Shown: one piece after another, positions 1 to 7,730 of the stretch | Layout of the letters: the number at the start of each line of letters is the position of its first letter | How positions within the stretch are numbered: the first letter of the stretch is position 1 | From: Synergistota bacterium | GTDB lineage: Bacteria > Synergistota > GBS-1 | DNA length: 64,000 nt | NCBI GenBank assembly: GCA_025060595.1 | Contig: JANXBX010000002.1 | Location: 140,300-204,299, forward strand | Reading direction: 5' to 3' | Notes under the pieces: generated by a model | Databases searched by the model: none | What the model saw: only the letters and a program-made list of their open reading frames with translations | Told to the model about the DNA's origin: nothing | Position numbers and translations under genes: made by a program

Positions 1-2
1 AA

Positions 3-377
3 AACTTTTATTTAGATAACGCTGAGGAGGTCATCAAGCTATTCGAAAGGTATCCTCAGGTTTCCTTCTACCTATGCGGACACCGTCACGTTAGCACCGT
101 TCCGGTTGAGAAAAACGGCATATGGTATATAGTAAACGCTTCTACACTAACTTATCCGATGTCAATTACAATATACACCCTTACCCCTGAGGAGCTGAAA
201 TATGAGGTAATAAGGCTTGAAGCCACAAAAGATATCTGGGAGGTAGCCAGAAAGACCATGGGCGAAGACCCCTGGTGGAAGCCCCATAAGGATGCAACGG
301 TTGAGGAAACCCTTGCCTATTACGAAGCAAAGGAATTTATGAAATTCAGTATGCCTGTTAGGTTCAAGAAAAAGTAA
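3..377 (+). CDS. Calcineurin-like metallophosphoesterase, C-terminal part
   Basis: Open reading frame running in from the left edge of the window; only the last 124 residues are present. It contains a Cys-Gly-His-Arg-His stretch near residue 30 that matches the last metal-binding GHxH motif of calcineurin-like phosphoesterases, followed by a short beta-rich end typical of the fold. The substrate cannot be told from this fragment. The first internal ATG is at 159, but the frame stays open upstream to position 3, so that ATG is not the true start. The gene converges on cutA and ends just before a bidirectional terminator hairpin. Confidence 0.72.
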   Translation, partial: NFYLDNAEEVIKLFERYPQVSFYLCGHRHVSTVPVEKNGIWYIVNASTLTYPMSITIYTLTPEELKYEVIRLEATKDIWEVARKTMGEDPWWKPHKDATVEETLAYYEAKEFMKFSMPVRFKKK

Positions 378-393
378 GTAAAAATAGCCTTAA

Positions 394-440
394 GCGACAG
401 GCCCCTTTTAAAAGATCAAGTTACAAAAGGGGCCTGTCGC
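394..440. terminator. Bidirectional intrinsic terminator
   Basis: Perfect 16-bp inverted repeat: the arm GCGACAGGCCCCTTTT at 394-409 pairs with 425-440 across a 15-nt loop. The stem is GC-rich at its base and ends in T/A runs, so it can work on both strands. It lies between the convergent phosphoesterase and cutA-trmO genes. Confidence 0.8.
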
Positions 441-458
441 CATCAAATTAGGCAATCC

Positions 459-773
459 TTAAGCTTCCTCCTCTATCCACCTGAGATAATCGGGGTTACC
501 TGCAACTATGGGTAAAGCTATTATCTCTGGGACGGTATAAGGGTGAATAGCTTTCACTTTATAAAGAAGCTCCTTGAAGCGTGCGGCCCTAGCTTTAACT
601 ATAAGGAGCGATTCCTTATCTTTCTCAATCTTCCCTTTCCACCAGTAAATGGAATTTACTTCTTCAACTATATTTACACAAGCGCCAAGTTTTTCCCTTA
701 CGATAAAATCTGCCACCTCCTGAGATTTATCCTTAGGGACCGTTATGAAGATAACATAGTAACCCTCCAACAA
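459..773 (-). CDS. cutA: CutA1 family divalent-ion tolerance protein
   Basis: A 104-residue protein with the CutA1 signature: the ACVNI segment, SIYWWKGKIEKDKES, and HPYTVPEIIALPI close to the C-terminus, ending in GNPDYLRWI. CutA1 proteins form very stable ferredoxin-fold trimers in the cytosol and are linked to metal tolerance, although the molecular function is unsettled. The start is the TTG at 773, seven bases after AGGAGGTG. It lies 4 bp downstream of trmO and is probably cotranscribed with it, ending at the bidirectional terminator. Family assignment is secure; the physiological role is inferred from the family only. Confidence 0.93.
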   Translation of the reverse strand: MLEGYYVIFITVPKDKSQEVADFIVREKLGACVNIVEEVNSIYWWKGKIEKDKESLLIVKARAARFKELLYKVKAIHPYTVPEIIALPIVAGNPDYLRWIEEEA

Positions 774-777
774 GGCC

Positions 778-1212
778 TCACCTCCTCATCCACCCTACTT
801 TAGCATCAGGGACCGAGTCAATTTCCGAAGAGTAAGGCTTTAAGTCCAAAAGAGGCGTTCCATCGATCGCATCTAAACCCACCACTTTAAGTATTCTACC
901 GCTTCTTTCAACAAGTCTAACTACAGAAAAACCTATAGGGTTAGGTCTATTGGGAGAGCGAGTTGCAAAGACCCCATGCTCTTTCCCATCATGAGGGGGG
1001 ATAGCTATGAGCTTATCCCGATCGGAAAGGTGAAGCCAGTATAAGACTATAAGATGAGTGCACTCCTCTATGTCCCTTAAACCCTCCTCGTACTCCTTAA
1101 AGATCTCTATCTCACATATCTCGCTTGAAAATCTACCCTGAAAGGGGGCAGAGTTTCTATCTTTGTAGGGAGACCTTATAATCCCTATAGGCTTAACATA
1201 GAATAGCTTCAC
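778..1212 (-). CDS. trmO: TrmO/TsaA family tRNA (t6A37)-methyltransferase
   Basis: About 144 residues of the TsaA/YaeB (TrmO) family. The conserved parts are PIGIIRSPYKDRNSAPFQG at the N-terminus, the ATRSPNRPNPIGFS block that binds S-adenosylmethionine, and LDAIDGTPLLDLKPY near the end. Family members methylate N6-threonylcarbamoyl-adenosine 37 in some tRNAs. A Sua5-type t6A synthase lies elsewhere in this window (39478-40440), which fits. GTG at 1212, placed after GGAAGGTGG, is a better start than the in-frame GTG at 1221, which overlaps that SD. First gene of the trmO-cutA pair. Confidence 0.88.
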   Translation of the reverse strand: MKLFYVKPIGIIRSPYKDRNSAPFQGRFSSEICEIEIFKEYEEGLRDIEECTHLIVLYWLHLSDRDKLIAIPPHDGKEHGVFATRSPNRPNPIGFSVVRLVERSGRILKVVGLDAIDGTPLLDLKPYSSEIDSVPDAKVGWMRR

Positions 1213-1247
1213 GTTATCCACCTTCCTTCAACCAACCTTGTGGCACG

Positions 1248-1277
1248 ATTATATCAGTATATACCACTAAGCTTCAA
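1248..1277 (-). promoter_or_regulatory. Probable sigma-70-type promoter of trmO-cutA
   Basis: Read on the - strand: TTGAAG (1277-1272), 18-bp spacer, TATAAT (1253-1248). It sits about 35 bp upstream of the trmO start. Consensus match only. Confidence 0.55.
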
Positions 1278-1357
1278 GAAAAATCTGAAACCCCTTAGCA
1301 AAATCGCAAAATTTTTGATATCATTAAAAGCAAAAAATTAAGGAGGGTTAGTGTGAC

Positions 1358-2104
1358 ATGACTTGGACCTTGATCTTAGTCTTCCTTAGTGGCATTCTAG
1401 CCGGTTTCATGAACGTTCTCGCGGGAGGGGGATCCTTTTTAACCATACCTGCCCTATACCTAACGGGGCTTCCTGTGGATGTGGCCAACGCAACGAATAG
1501 AGTTGCAGTCTTATTTCAATGCTTGGCCGCGGTAGTAGAGTTTAAAAGAAAGGGAGTTTTAAGGCTTAAGGAGATATTCCCTTTTCTTGGGCCAGCTTTA
1601 ATTGGATCCCTTATAGGCTCATTCATAATGATTAGCATAGATAAGAAAACGCTTCAGATCATCATAGCCCTAATGATATTCGCAATAGGAGGATTGGTAG
1701 CTCTCAAACCAGATTTAGGACAGGTAAAGAGGGATACTAAGCTACCTAAATGGATAGGATGGCTATCCTTCTTCCTCATAGGAATATATGGGGGATTCCT
1801 TCAAGCAGGGGTTGGCTTTTTCCTTATATTTGCCTTAGTAACTATAGGAGGCTTTGATCTTTTAACCACCAATGCCATAAAGATGGCTATAGTGTTGTCT
1901 TACATGGTGATAAGCGTAGCGCTATTCTGGGCATATGGGATAATAGAGCTCTGGCCGGCGGTCATACTTTCAGCGGGAAACGTCTTAGGAGCATATATCG
2001 GAACACACACCGCCATAAGCAAAGGGAATAGATTCTTAAGGCTAGCCCTTCTTATCATGATAGCTGTAAGCGCCACGAAGATGCTCATGGATGTGGTGGT
2101 ATAA
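1358..2104 (+). CDS. TSUP (TauE/SafE) family membrane transporter
   Basis: A 248-residue integral membrane protein with about eight hydrophobic segments in two similar halves, as in the TSUP family. The N-terminal GFMNVLAGGGSFLTIPAL segment and the later GGFLQAGVGFFLIFAL are the two family repeats (AGGGS-like and GAGVGFF-like). TSUP proteins move sulfite, organosulfonates or other sulfur-containing anions; the substrate here is not known. The ATG follows AAGGAGGGT by ten bases. First gene of a tightly packed run that continues to feoB, the next gene overlapping it by 14 bp. Confidence 0.9.
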   Translation: MTWTLILVFLSGILAGFMNVLAGGGSFLTIPALYLTGLPVDVANATNRVAVLFQCLAAVVEFKRKGVLRLKEIFPFLGPALIGSLIGSFIMISIDKKTLQIIIALMIFAIGGLVALKPDLGQVKRDTKLPKWIGWLSFFLIGIYGGFLQAGVGFFLIFALVTIGGFDLLTTNAIKMAIVLSYMVISVALFWAYGIIELWPAVILSAGNVLGAYIGTHTAISKGNRFLRLALLIMIAVSATKMLMDVVV

Positions 2105-2657
2105 TTTCCTTAAGGGGGTCGATAACATAGATAATTTAGAGAGGGTTCTTAAAAAGAGACATTTTCTCAAGCTCCATAAGATAAAGGAGAGAAAGAGGGA
2201 AGATATTTTAAGTTATATCTCAAGCTATCTCTTTAACGTACCCGTCAAGATAGTTATGGATAGAGATTTTCTAAAACTTAAGCCTCAAGACACCATAAGC
2301 ATACTCATTAACAGCTTCGATCAGGAGGAAACAGCTGCAATAATAGTGGATGAAAGAGATAAACTTTTAGGAGTTATAACTATGAAAGATCTTCTCCGCT
2401 TCTTCAGTCCCCCTAAGAGATACTCCATAGTAGGGCTAAACTTGCTAAAATGCCCCACCTTAAGTAAGGGTTGCACCGTTGAAAACCTAATGGTTAAAAA
2501 TCCCATAACCATAGGTATCGATGATAATCTCGGCCAAGCCATAAGGGTGATACTGGAAACGGGAAAACACCACTTACCGGTCATAGATAAGGAAAGAAGG
2601 GTACATGGGCTGCTTGAAGTTAAGGACATCATAAGATTCATAAGGCTAACCTGGTAG
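2091..2657 (+). CDS. Protein with tandem CBS domains
   Basis: 188 residues with two CBS motifs: residues roughly 45-105 (VPVKIVMDRDFLKLKPQDTI then DKLLGVITMKDLLRF) and 135-188 (VENLMVKNPITIGIDDNL then GLLEVKDIIRFIRLTW). CBS pairs usually sense adenosine nucleotides and regulate an attached or neighbouring protein. The next two genes are cation/proton antiporters, so a gating role is plausible but inferred. The ATG overlaps the transporter gene and has no SD. A good SD (AAGGGGG, 2112-2118) lies further in, with only an ATA codon at 2127 at the right spacing, so the true N-terminus is uncertain. Confidence 0.78.
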   Translation: MWWYNFLKGVDNIDNLERVLKKRHFLKLHKIKERKREDILSYISSYLFNVPVKIVMDRDFLKLKPQDTISILINSFDQEETAAIIVDERDKLLGVITMKDLLRFFSPPKRYSIVGLNLLKCPTLSKGCTVENLMVKNPITIGIDDNLGQAIRVILETGKHHLPVIDKERRVHGLLEVKDIIRFIRLTW

Positions 2658-2663
2658 TGCATC

Positions 2664-3830
2664 ATGGATATCCTACTTAAGATAGCCATAATCCTTCTAA
2701 TCGCTAAGTTCTGCGGATATCTGGCCATAAGAATAAAGCTACCTGAGGCTTTTGGAGCGTTGCTTGGTGGGATAATAATAGGCCCTATGCTCGGGATAGT
2801 GAGCTTTTCTGAGGATGTTAGCCTTTTCGGAAACCTAGGAGTGATCTTTCTCCTCTTCTTAGCTGGGCTTGAAACTAACTTTGAAGAATTAAAGGGAGTG
2901 GGAATCTCTCCATTCATAATAGCGGTAGGAGGCTTAGCTCTCTCAATAGCTTTAGGCTATTTGATAGGGATACTTTACGGATATCCAAGGATTACCGCCC
3001 TTTTTCTGGGAGGAGTCCTAATGTCCTCAAGCGTAGGATTAACCACAAGCGTGCTTATAGAGATGAAAAAGCTTCATACGAAAGAAGGGACCACCATATT
3101 GGCTTCAGCGGTTATAGATGATATTTTAGGATTAATAGCTTTGGCTATAATAATAGCGATAAGCAAAAGCGGACATATAGAGGTGAGAGAAATAGTGATT
3201 TTATTAGCTGAAATAATAGCCTATTTCACCTTAAGCTATCTTTTGGGATCCTCCTTAGTTAAAGGAGCCCTGAAAATCGCAGGAAGGATAGATGTTCCCG
3301 AGGCTTTAACCGCGGTAGCGATAGCTTTGATGCTTATCTTCTCTTACTTAGCTGAAGAGGTGAAAATAGCATCCATAACCGGGGCTTACCTCGCAGGGCT
3401 TATAATTAGTAAAACTCCCGAATCCCAGAGAATAAAGGATAAGGTTTACACTATCGCCTTTTCCATATTCATCCCAGCATTCCTTGTAGGAGTAGGAGCA
3501 AACACTAATATCAACTCTTTGATCAAAGCAGGAAGCTTCACTATAGTGTTTTTCGGAATAGCCATCTTAACCAAAACGCTGGGATGCGGTATCGGCGCGC
3601 TTATAACGAAGAGGTTTACGCTGGAAGAGGCCTTAAAGGTCGGCTTAGGGATGATACCTCGTATGGAAGTAAGTTTAGTGGTAGCTAACTCGGCTCTAAT
3701 AGGAAAGATCTTCGATGAGTCCATATTTACAGCATCGATAACTATGATTCTACTAACTACGATAGCAGCTCCGATATTTCTTAAATGGGCCTTTTCAAGG
3801 GCCGCTCAAGAAGCATCCTTAAAAGCCTAA
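2664..3830 (+). CDS. CPA2/Kef-type cation:proton antiporter (first of tandem pair)
   Basis: A 388-residue protein with about 12 membrane segments. The family is shown by KLPEAFGALLGGIIIGP in the second segment, FLLFLAGLETNFEEL, and the ion-binding acidic pair in ASAVIDDILGLIAL near residue 150. Such proteins exchange Na+ or K+ for H+. It lacks the C-terminal TrkA-N nucleotide-binding domain found in full KefB/KefC. The gene starts six bases after the CBS protein and is followed, one base after its stop codon, by a close paralogue. Ion specificity cannot be read from the sequence. Confidence 0.88.
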   Translation: MDILLKIAIILLIAKFCGYLAIRIKLPEAFGALLGGIIIGPMLGIVSFSEDVSLFGNLGVIFLLFLAGLETNFEELKGVGISPFIIAVGGLALSIALGYLIGILYGYPRITALFLGGVLMSSSVGLTTSVLIEMKKLHTKEGTTILASAVIDDILGLIALAIIIAISKSGHIEVREIVILLAEIIAYFTLSYLLGSSLVKGALKIAGRIDVPEALTAVAIALMLIFSYLAEEVKIASITGAYLAGLIISKTPESQRIKDKVYTIAFSIFIPAFLVGVGANTNINSLIKAGSFTIVFFGIAILTKTLGCGIGALITKRFTLEEALKVGLGMIPRMEVSLVVANSALIGKIFDESIFTASITMILLTTIAAPIFLKWAFSRAAQEASLKA

Positions 3831-3831
3831 A

Positions 3832-4974
3832 ATGAATATATTTCTTAAGATAGCTGTGATCCTTTTATCCGCCAGGTTCTGTGGATATCTAGCTACAAGA
3901 GTGAAACTTCCAGAGGCTTTCGGGGCCTTGCTAGGAGGAGTAATTATAGGTCCTATATTAGGCATCGTGGAGCTCTCTGGGGAAATCAGAATATTAGCTG
4001 ACTTAGGTGTGGTTTTCTTACTCTTCTTAGCTGGCCTTGAAACTAATGTAGAAGAGCTAAGGAGAGTCGGAATCCCATCCTTCGTAATAGCCTCAGCAGG
4101 AGTAATAGTCCCCTTATTCGTAGGATATTGGATATCGCTACTTTATGGATATCCTAAGATAACCGCCTTATTTTTAGGTGGAACACTAACAGCTACAAGC
4201 GTAGGGCTAACTACAAGCATTCTTTTAGAGATGAAAAAGCTTCACACTAAGGAAGGAACCGCCATTTTAGCCTCAGCCATCATAGACGATGTATTGGGAA
4301 TAATGGTACTAGCGATAATAATAGCTATAAAGAAAAGTGGACATGTGAGCCTAAAGGAACTATCATTTTTATCAGGAGAGGTGGGAGTCTATTTTCTCTT
4401 AAGCTACCTTTTAGGCTCTCCTCTGATTAAAAAAACATTAAAGCTCATGGAAAAGCTTGATCTACCGGAGGTTTTAACATCGGTGATAATAGCCTTAATG
4501 CTAATCTTTGCATATTTAGCTGAGGGAATTAAGATAGCTGCCATCACAGGAGCATATCTTGCAGGTCTCATAATAAGCAAAACTCCAGAAGCGCGAAGGG
4601 TAGAGGACAAGATAAACACCCTGGCCTTTTCCTTATTCGTACCGACATTTCTTGTGGGAATAGGAGCAAGCACCAATATCTACTCTTTATCTAAGACGGG
4701 TGCTTTTACGATAATATATTTCATCATAGCAGTTTTAACTAAAATAGCAGGATGTGGGGTTGGAGCTTTAATAACTAAAAGCTTTACCTTTAAAGAAGCC
4801 TTAAAGATAGGCGTAGGTATGATACCACGCATGGAAGTGGGGTTGGTCATAGCAAACATGGCTCTGCTGGAGGGGATCTTCGATGACTCGGCTTTTGCCA
4901 CGGCGGTAACGATGACATTATTAACCACGATAATAACCCCACCGCTTCTTAAGTGGACATTCTCAAAAGGTTAA
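3832..4974 (+). CDS. CPA2/Kef-type cation:proton antiporter (second of tandem pair)
   Basis: 380 residues, clearly the product of a tandem duplication with the preceding gene: long stretches are identical (RFCGYLA, KLPEAFGALLGG, FLLFLAGLETN, MKKLHTKEGT) and the acidic pair is kept in ASAIIDDVLGI. About 12 membrane segments, no cytosolic nucleotide-binding domain. The ATG follows the previous stop by one base without an SD, so translation is probably coupled. The two copies may form a heteromeric antiporter or have different ion preference; the sequence does not decide. Confidence 0.88.
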   Translation: MNIFLKIAVILLSARFCGYLATRVKLPEAFGALLGGVIIGPILGIVELSGEIRILADLGVVFLLFLAGLETNVEELRRVGIPSFVIASAGVIVPLFVGYWISLLYGYPKITALFLGGTLTATSVGLTTSILLEMKKLHTKEGTAILASAIIDDVLGIMVLAIIIAIKKSGHVSLKELSFLSGEVGVYFLLSYLLGSPLIKKTLKLMEKLDLPEVLTSVIIALMLIFAYLAEGIKIAAITGAYLAGLIISKTPEARRVEDKINTLAFSLFVPTFLVGIGASTNIYSLSKTGAFTIIYFIIAVLTKIAGCGVGALITKSFTFKEALKIGVGMIPRMEVGLVIANMALLEGIFDDSAFATAVTMTLLTTIITPPLLKWTFSKG

Positions 4975-4991
4975 TTAAGGAGGTGGAAAAA

Positions 4992-5219
4992 TTGGTAACT
5001 GCCTTCGTTTTGGTTCTTGTAACAGCAGGAAAGGAAAGAGAAATATTGGAAAAGCTCAAAGAAATGCCAGAGGTAAAGGAAGCATATATGGTATATGGAG
5101 AGTACGATCTTCTTTTAAAGGTTGAATCCGAAACCTTAAAGGGGCTTGATAACATAATAATGGGCAAGATAAGGAAGATGCCAGAGATCCAACTAACCTC
5201 AACGCTTATAGCGGTATAA
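4992..5219 (+). CDS. Stand-alone RAM (AsnC/Lrp effector-binding) domain protein
   Basis: A 75-residue protein matching only the ligand-binding/oligomerisation half of Lrp/AsnC regulators: TAFVLVLVTAGKEREILEKL, then VKEAYMVYGEYDLLLKVES, ending in TSTLIAV. No DNA-binding helix-turn-helix is present. TTG at 4992 is preferred because AAGGAGGTG lies seven bases before it; the in-frame ATG at 4953 would lie inside the antiporter gene. Such SARD-type proteins bind small molecules or modulate full-length Lrp regulators. Its position between antiporters and a metal regulator gives no clear role. Confidence 0.82.
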   Translation: MVTAFVLVLVTAGKEREILEKLKEMPEVKEAYMVYGEYDLLLKVESETLKGLDNIIMGKIRKMPEIQLTSTLIAV

Positions 5220-5220
5220 G

Positions 5221-5784
5221 ATGGATTGGCTTAAGATACTTATAGAAGATATATTAAGATTATTAAAGGAGAAAGATAAACCTCTAAGCATAAGAGAGAT
5301 AGAGCTTGACACTAAAAGCGAAATAAGCGATATAAGAGAAGCGATAGAAAAGCTTAAAGAGAAGAATCTGGTTAAAGAGGAGAAGGGTTGCCTCTCTTTA
5401 ACAAAAGAGGGGGAGGAAACCGCCAAGAGGATTTACGACTATCATAAGGCTATAGAAAGCTTATTTAGCCATGAAGTGGCTCATTCTATAGAACACCTTG
5501 AGGAAGATGTAAGGGAAAGAGTAAAGATTATAAAGGGAGAAGCAAAGCCTATAGAAGAGATGGAAGAGGGCATCATATCAGCTATAAAGGTTGAGAATCC
5601 TAAGACGCTGTCAAGGATAATAGGAATAGGCTTGATCCCTGGAGCAAGCTTTAAAGTGTTAAAGCTAAGGGACGATGTTATTATTCTTGAAAGCAAGGGA
5701 AGGCTAATAGCCTTAGATAGAGCTTTAAGTAAAAGCCTCTTAGGAGTAGAGAGGAATGAAGGTCTTACTAGTAGGACAACCTAA
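5221..5784 (+). CDS. DtxR-like metal-dependent regulator fused to a FeoA domain
   Basis: 187 residues. Residues about 5-65 form a winged helix (KPLSIREIELDTKSEISDIREAIEKLKEKNLV, then a KGCLSLTKEGEE wing). Residues 72-110 resemble the DtxR dimerisation helix (HEVAHSIEHLEEDV). Residues 128-175 fit the SH3-like FeoA domain (SRIIGIGLIPGASFKVLKL then GRLIALDRALSKSL). The last residues overlap feoB by 29 bp in another frame. A ferrous-iron or manganese repressor controlling the adjacent feoB is likely. No separate feoA gene is seen, so this FeoA domain might also serve FeoB directly (inference). Confidence 0.75.
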   Translation: MDWLKILIEDILRLLKEKDKPLSIREIELDTKSEISDIREAIEKLKEKNLVKEEKGCLSLTKEGEETAKRIYDYHKAIESLFSHEVAHSIEHLEEDVRERVKIIKGEAKPIEEMEEGIISAIKVENPKTLSRIIGIGLIPGASFKVLKLRDDVIILESKGRLIALDRALSKSLLGVERNEGLTSRTT

Positions 5785-7639
5785 CGTAGGCAAATCCACA
5801 TTGTTGCATGCTCTCACCGGAGCTAAGGTAGAAATATCGAACTATCCTGGAACAACCGTTGATGTAACTGAGGGAAAAGCAACAATTAAAGGAGACAGCT
5901 ATATCTTCCTGGATACGCCAGGGGTATATAGCTTAACTTCCTCAAGCGAAGAGGAAAAGGTAACGGAGAAACTCATCCTCGAGGGCGATTACGATTTCAT
6001 CATCCAAGTGGTTGATGGAACAGCGATAGAAAGGAGCTTAATAACCACATTACAGCTTGCTGAGCTTGGTGTCCCTTTCATAATGGCTGTAAACTTCTAT
6101 GATGAGGCAAAGGAGCGCGGAGTGATAATAGATCTTAAGGCTCTTGAAGAAATTTTAGGCGTCCCGGCAGTCAGGATAAACCCCCTTAAGGGGGACACGA
6201 AAGAGCTCATAGATAGGATAAAGGAGGCTAAAAGATCAAAATTCAAGATCAGATACGATGATCACATAGAAGAGGGGATAACTAAGCTAGAGCAAGAGCT
6301 GAACTACTCCGGAAAGCTACTTAAAAGAGGCCTTGCAGTTAAACTCCTCGAGGGAAGCCCCTTTATGGAGCAGTTCCTCAAGGAAGCGAAGCTAAGCAAG
6401 ATAAAAGATCTCCTTAAAAGCTTTCATCCAAATATGGAAAGCGACATAACTATTTCAAGATCTGGATATGCGGTATACATAGGGAGTAAAGTTTTAAAGA
6501 TAACTTCAACATCGTTTAGGAGTCTTCCTGCCATCGATAGATTTATAATAGATACTCCAATAGGAGGCCTAATGTTCTCAATAGGAACCCTTATCTTAAT
6601 ATTTCTATCGCTTTTCTACATAGGAGGTTGGCTTCAGGAAAACCTATCTTTCCTATCGGAAACCCTATTAGAGGCTTTAACCCCCTTCCTTAAGTCCATG
6701 GGAGAGCCATTCAATATAGTAACGAGGAATATATTTATAGGGGTATCAGCCGGGGTAAGCATAGCTATCCCTTACGTGGGCGTATTCTACTTTATTCTGA
6801 GCCTGCTTGAGGACAGCGGTCTGCTCTCAAGGTTCATAGTGGCTTTAAACAAGGTTATGAATTCCCTTAACTTACCTGGGAAGGCGATAATACCGGCCCT
6901 TTTGGGATTAGGATGTGCTGTTCCTGCCATAAGATCAACGAGAATCCTGCCCAGCTTCACGGACAGATTGAGGGTATCGATACTTTACATGACTATACCT
7001 TGCTCTTCAAGAGCTGCAATAGTATTCGGCATAGTGGGCTACTACGCGGGATTAAGATACGCTTTAGGAATATACCTTACCGCACTTTTAGTTTTTATAA
7101 TTACAGCAAAGGTAATGGGCATCATAATACCGCGCGATCCCCTACCCTTAATAGAGGAGCTACCTCGATACCGTAAACCACAAATTAAAAACCTGCTTTT
7201 AAAAGCATGGATTAAGGCAGAGGACTTCGTATATGTGGCCATACCGCTTTTGGCCCTAGGAGGATTCCTTTATGGGATACTATCGCATTTTAACATGATA
7301 GAACCGATTGTCAAACCCTTAAGATTTCTAACCGTGCATTGGCTTCAACTTCCTGAAAAGACCGCTATACCTATAATTTATGGATTCATCCAAAAAGACT
7401 TAGTACCTGCAATGTTAATTAACGCCATGGGCACGATAGATATAACATTAAGCATGAGTAAGCTTCAGATATTCACCTTCGGCTTAGCCTGCGTGTTTCA
7501 AATCCCTTGTATGATAGCTCTCTTGATGCTTATAAGAGAGCTGGGGATAAGAAGAGCCCTCATCATAGAGATATCAGCTTTCACTTATGGAATGCTTTTA
7601 ACTGGAATCGTTAGCAGAATCGTCGGCCTTCTCCTCTAG
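5756..7639 (+). CDS. feoB: Ferrous iron transporter FeoB
   Basis: 627 residues. The N-terminal G domain has GQPNVGKST (residues 7-15), a PGTT switch, DTPG (53-56) and NFYD (113-116, the NxxD motif). The membrane half carries the two Gate-like segments (a GLGCAVPAIRSTR region and VFQIPCMIALLMLIRELG). It imports Fe2+ with GTP hydrolysis in the G domain. It is slightly shorter than typical FeoB and has no C-terminal FeoC-like part. It overlaps the DtxR-FeoA gene by 29 bp, indicating one transcript and probable translational coupling. No terminator is obvious in the 91 bp before the alkaline phosphatase gene. Confidence 0.93.
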   Translation: MKVLLVGQPNVGKSTLLHALTGAKVEISNYPGTTVDVTEGKATIKGDSYIFLDTPGVYSLTSSSEEEKVTEKLILEGDYDFIIQVVDGTAIERSLITTLQLAELGVPFIMAVNFYDEAKERGVIIDLKALEEILGVPAVRINPLKGDTKELIDRIKEAKRSKFKIRYDDHIEEGITKLEQELNYSGKLLKRGLAVKLLEGSPFMEQFLKEAKLSKIKDLLKSFHPNMESDITISRSGYAVYIGSKVLKITSTSFRSLPAIDRFIIDTPIGGLMFSIGTLILIFLSLFYIGGWLQENLSFLSETLLEALTPFLKSMGEPFNIVTRNIFIGVSAGVSIAIPYVGVFYFILSLLEDSGLLSRFIVALNKVMNSLNLPGKAIIPALLGLGCAVPAIRSTRILPSFTDRLRVSILYMTIPCSSRAAIVFGIVGYYAGLRYALGIYLTALLVFIITAKVMGIIIPRDPLPLIEELPRYRKPQIKNLLLKAWIKAEDFVYVAIPLLALGGFLYGILSHFNMIEPIVKPLRFLTVHWLQLPEKTAIPIIYGFIQKDLVPAMLINAMGTIDITLSMSKLQIFTFGLACVFQIPCMIALLMLIRELGIRRALIIEISAFTYGMLLTGIVSRIVGLLL

Positions 7640-7683
7640 CTTTATTAACTTTTCTTTAAAATTCCTTTAAACCTCCTTAAAGC

Positions 7684-7725
7684 TCCCCTCCTAAAATTCT
7701 AAGCAGAAAAAACTAAAGGAGGGGA
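7684..7725 (+). promoter_or_regulatory. Possible SD-sequestering hairpin before alkaline phosphatase
   Basis: TCCCCTCCT at 7684-7692 is the exact complement of AGGAGGGGA at 7717-7725, the SD of the alkaline phosphatase gene. The 9-bp stem with a 24-nt A-rich loop would hide the ribosome-binding site in the mRNA. Seen in sequence; function is inference. Confidence 0.4.
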
Positions 7726-7730
7726 TAAGC

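Noticed and set aside
2321-2917. 198-residue - strand frame opposite the CBS and antiporter genes
   Set aside because: Crosses two well-supported genes and resembles nothing known.
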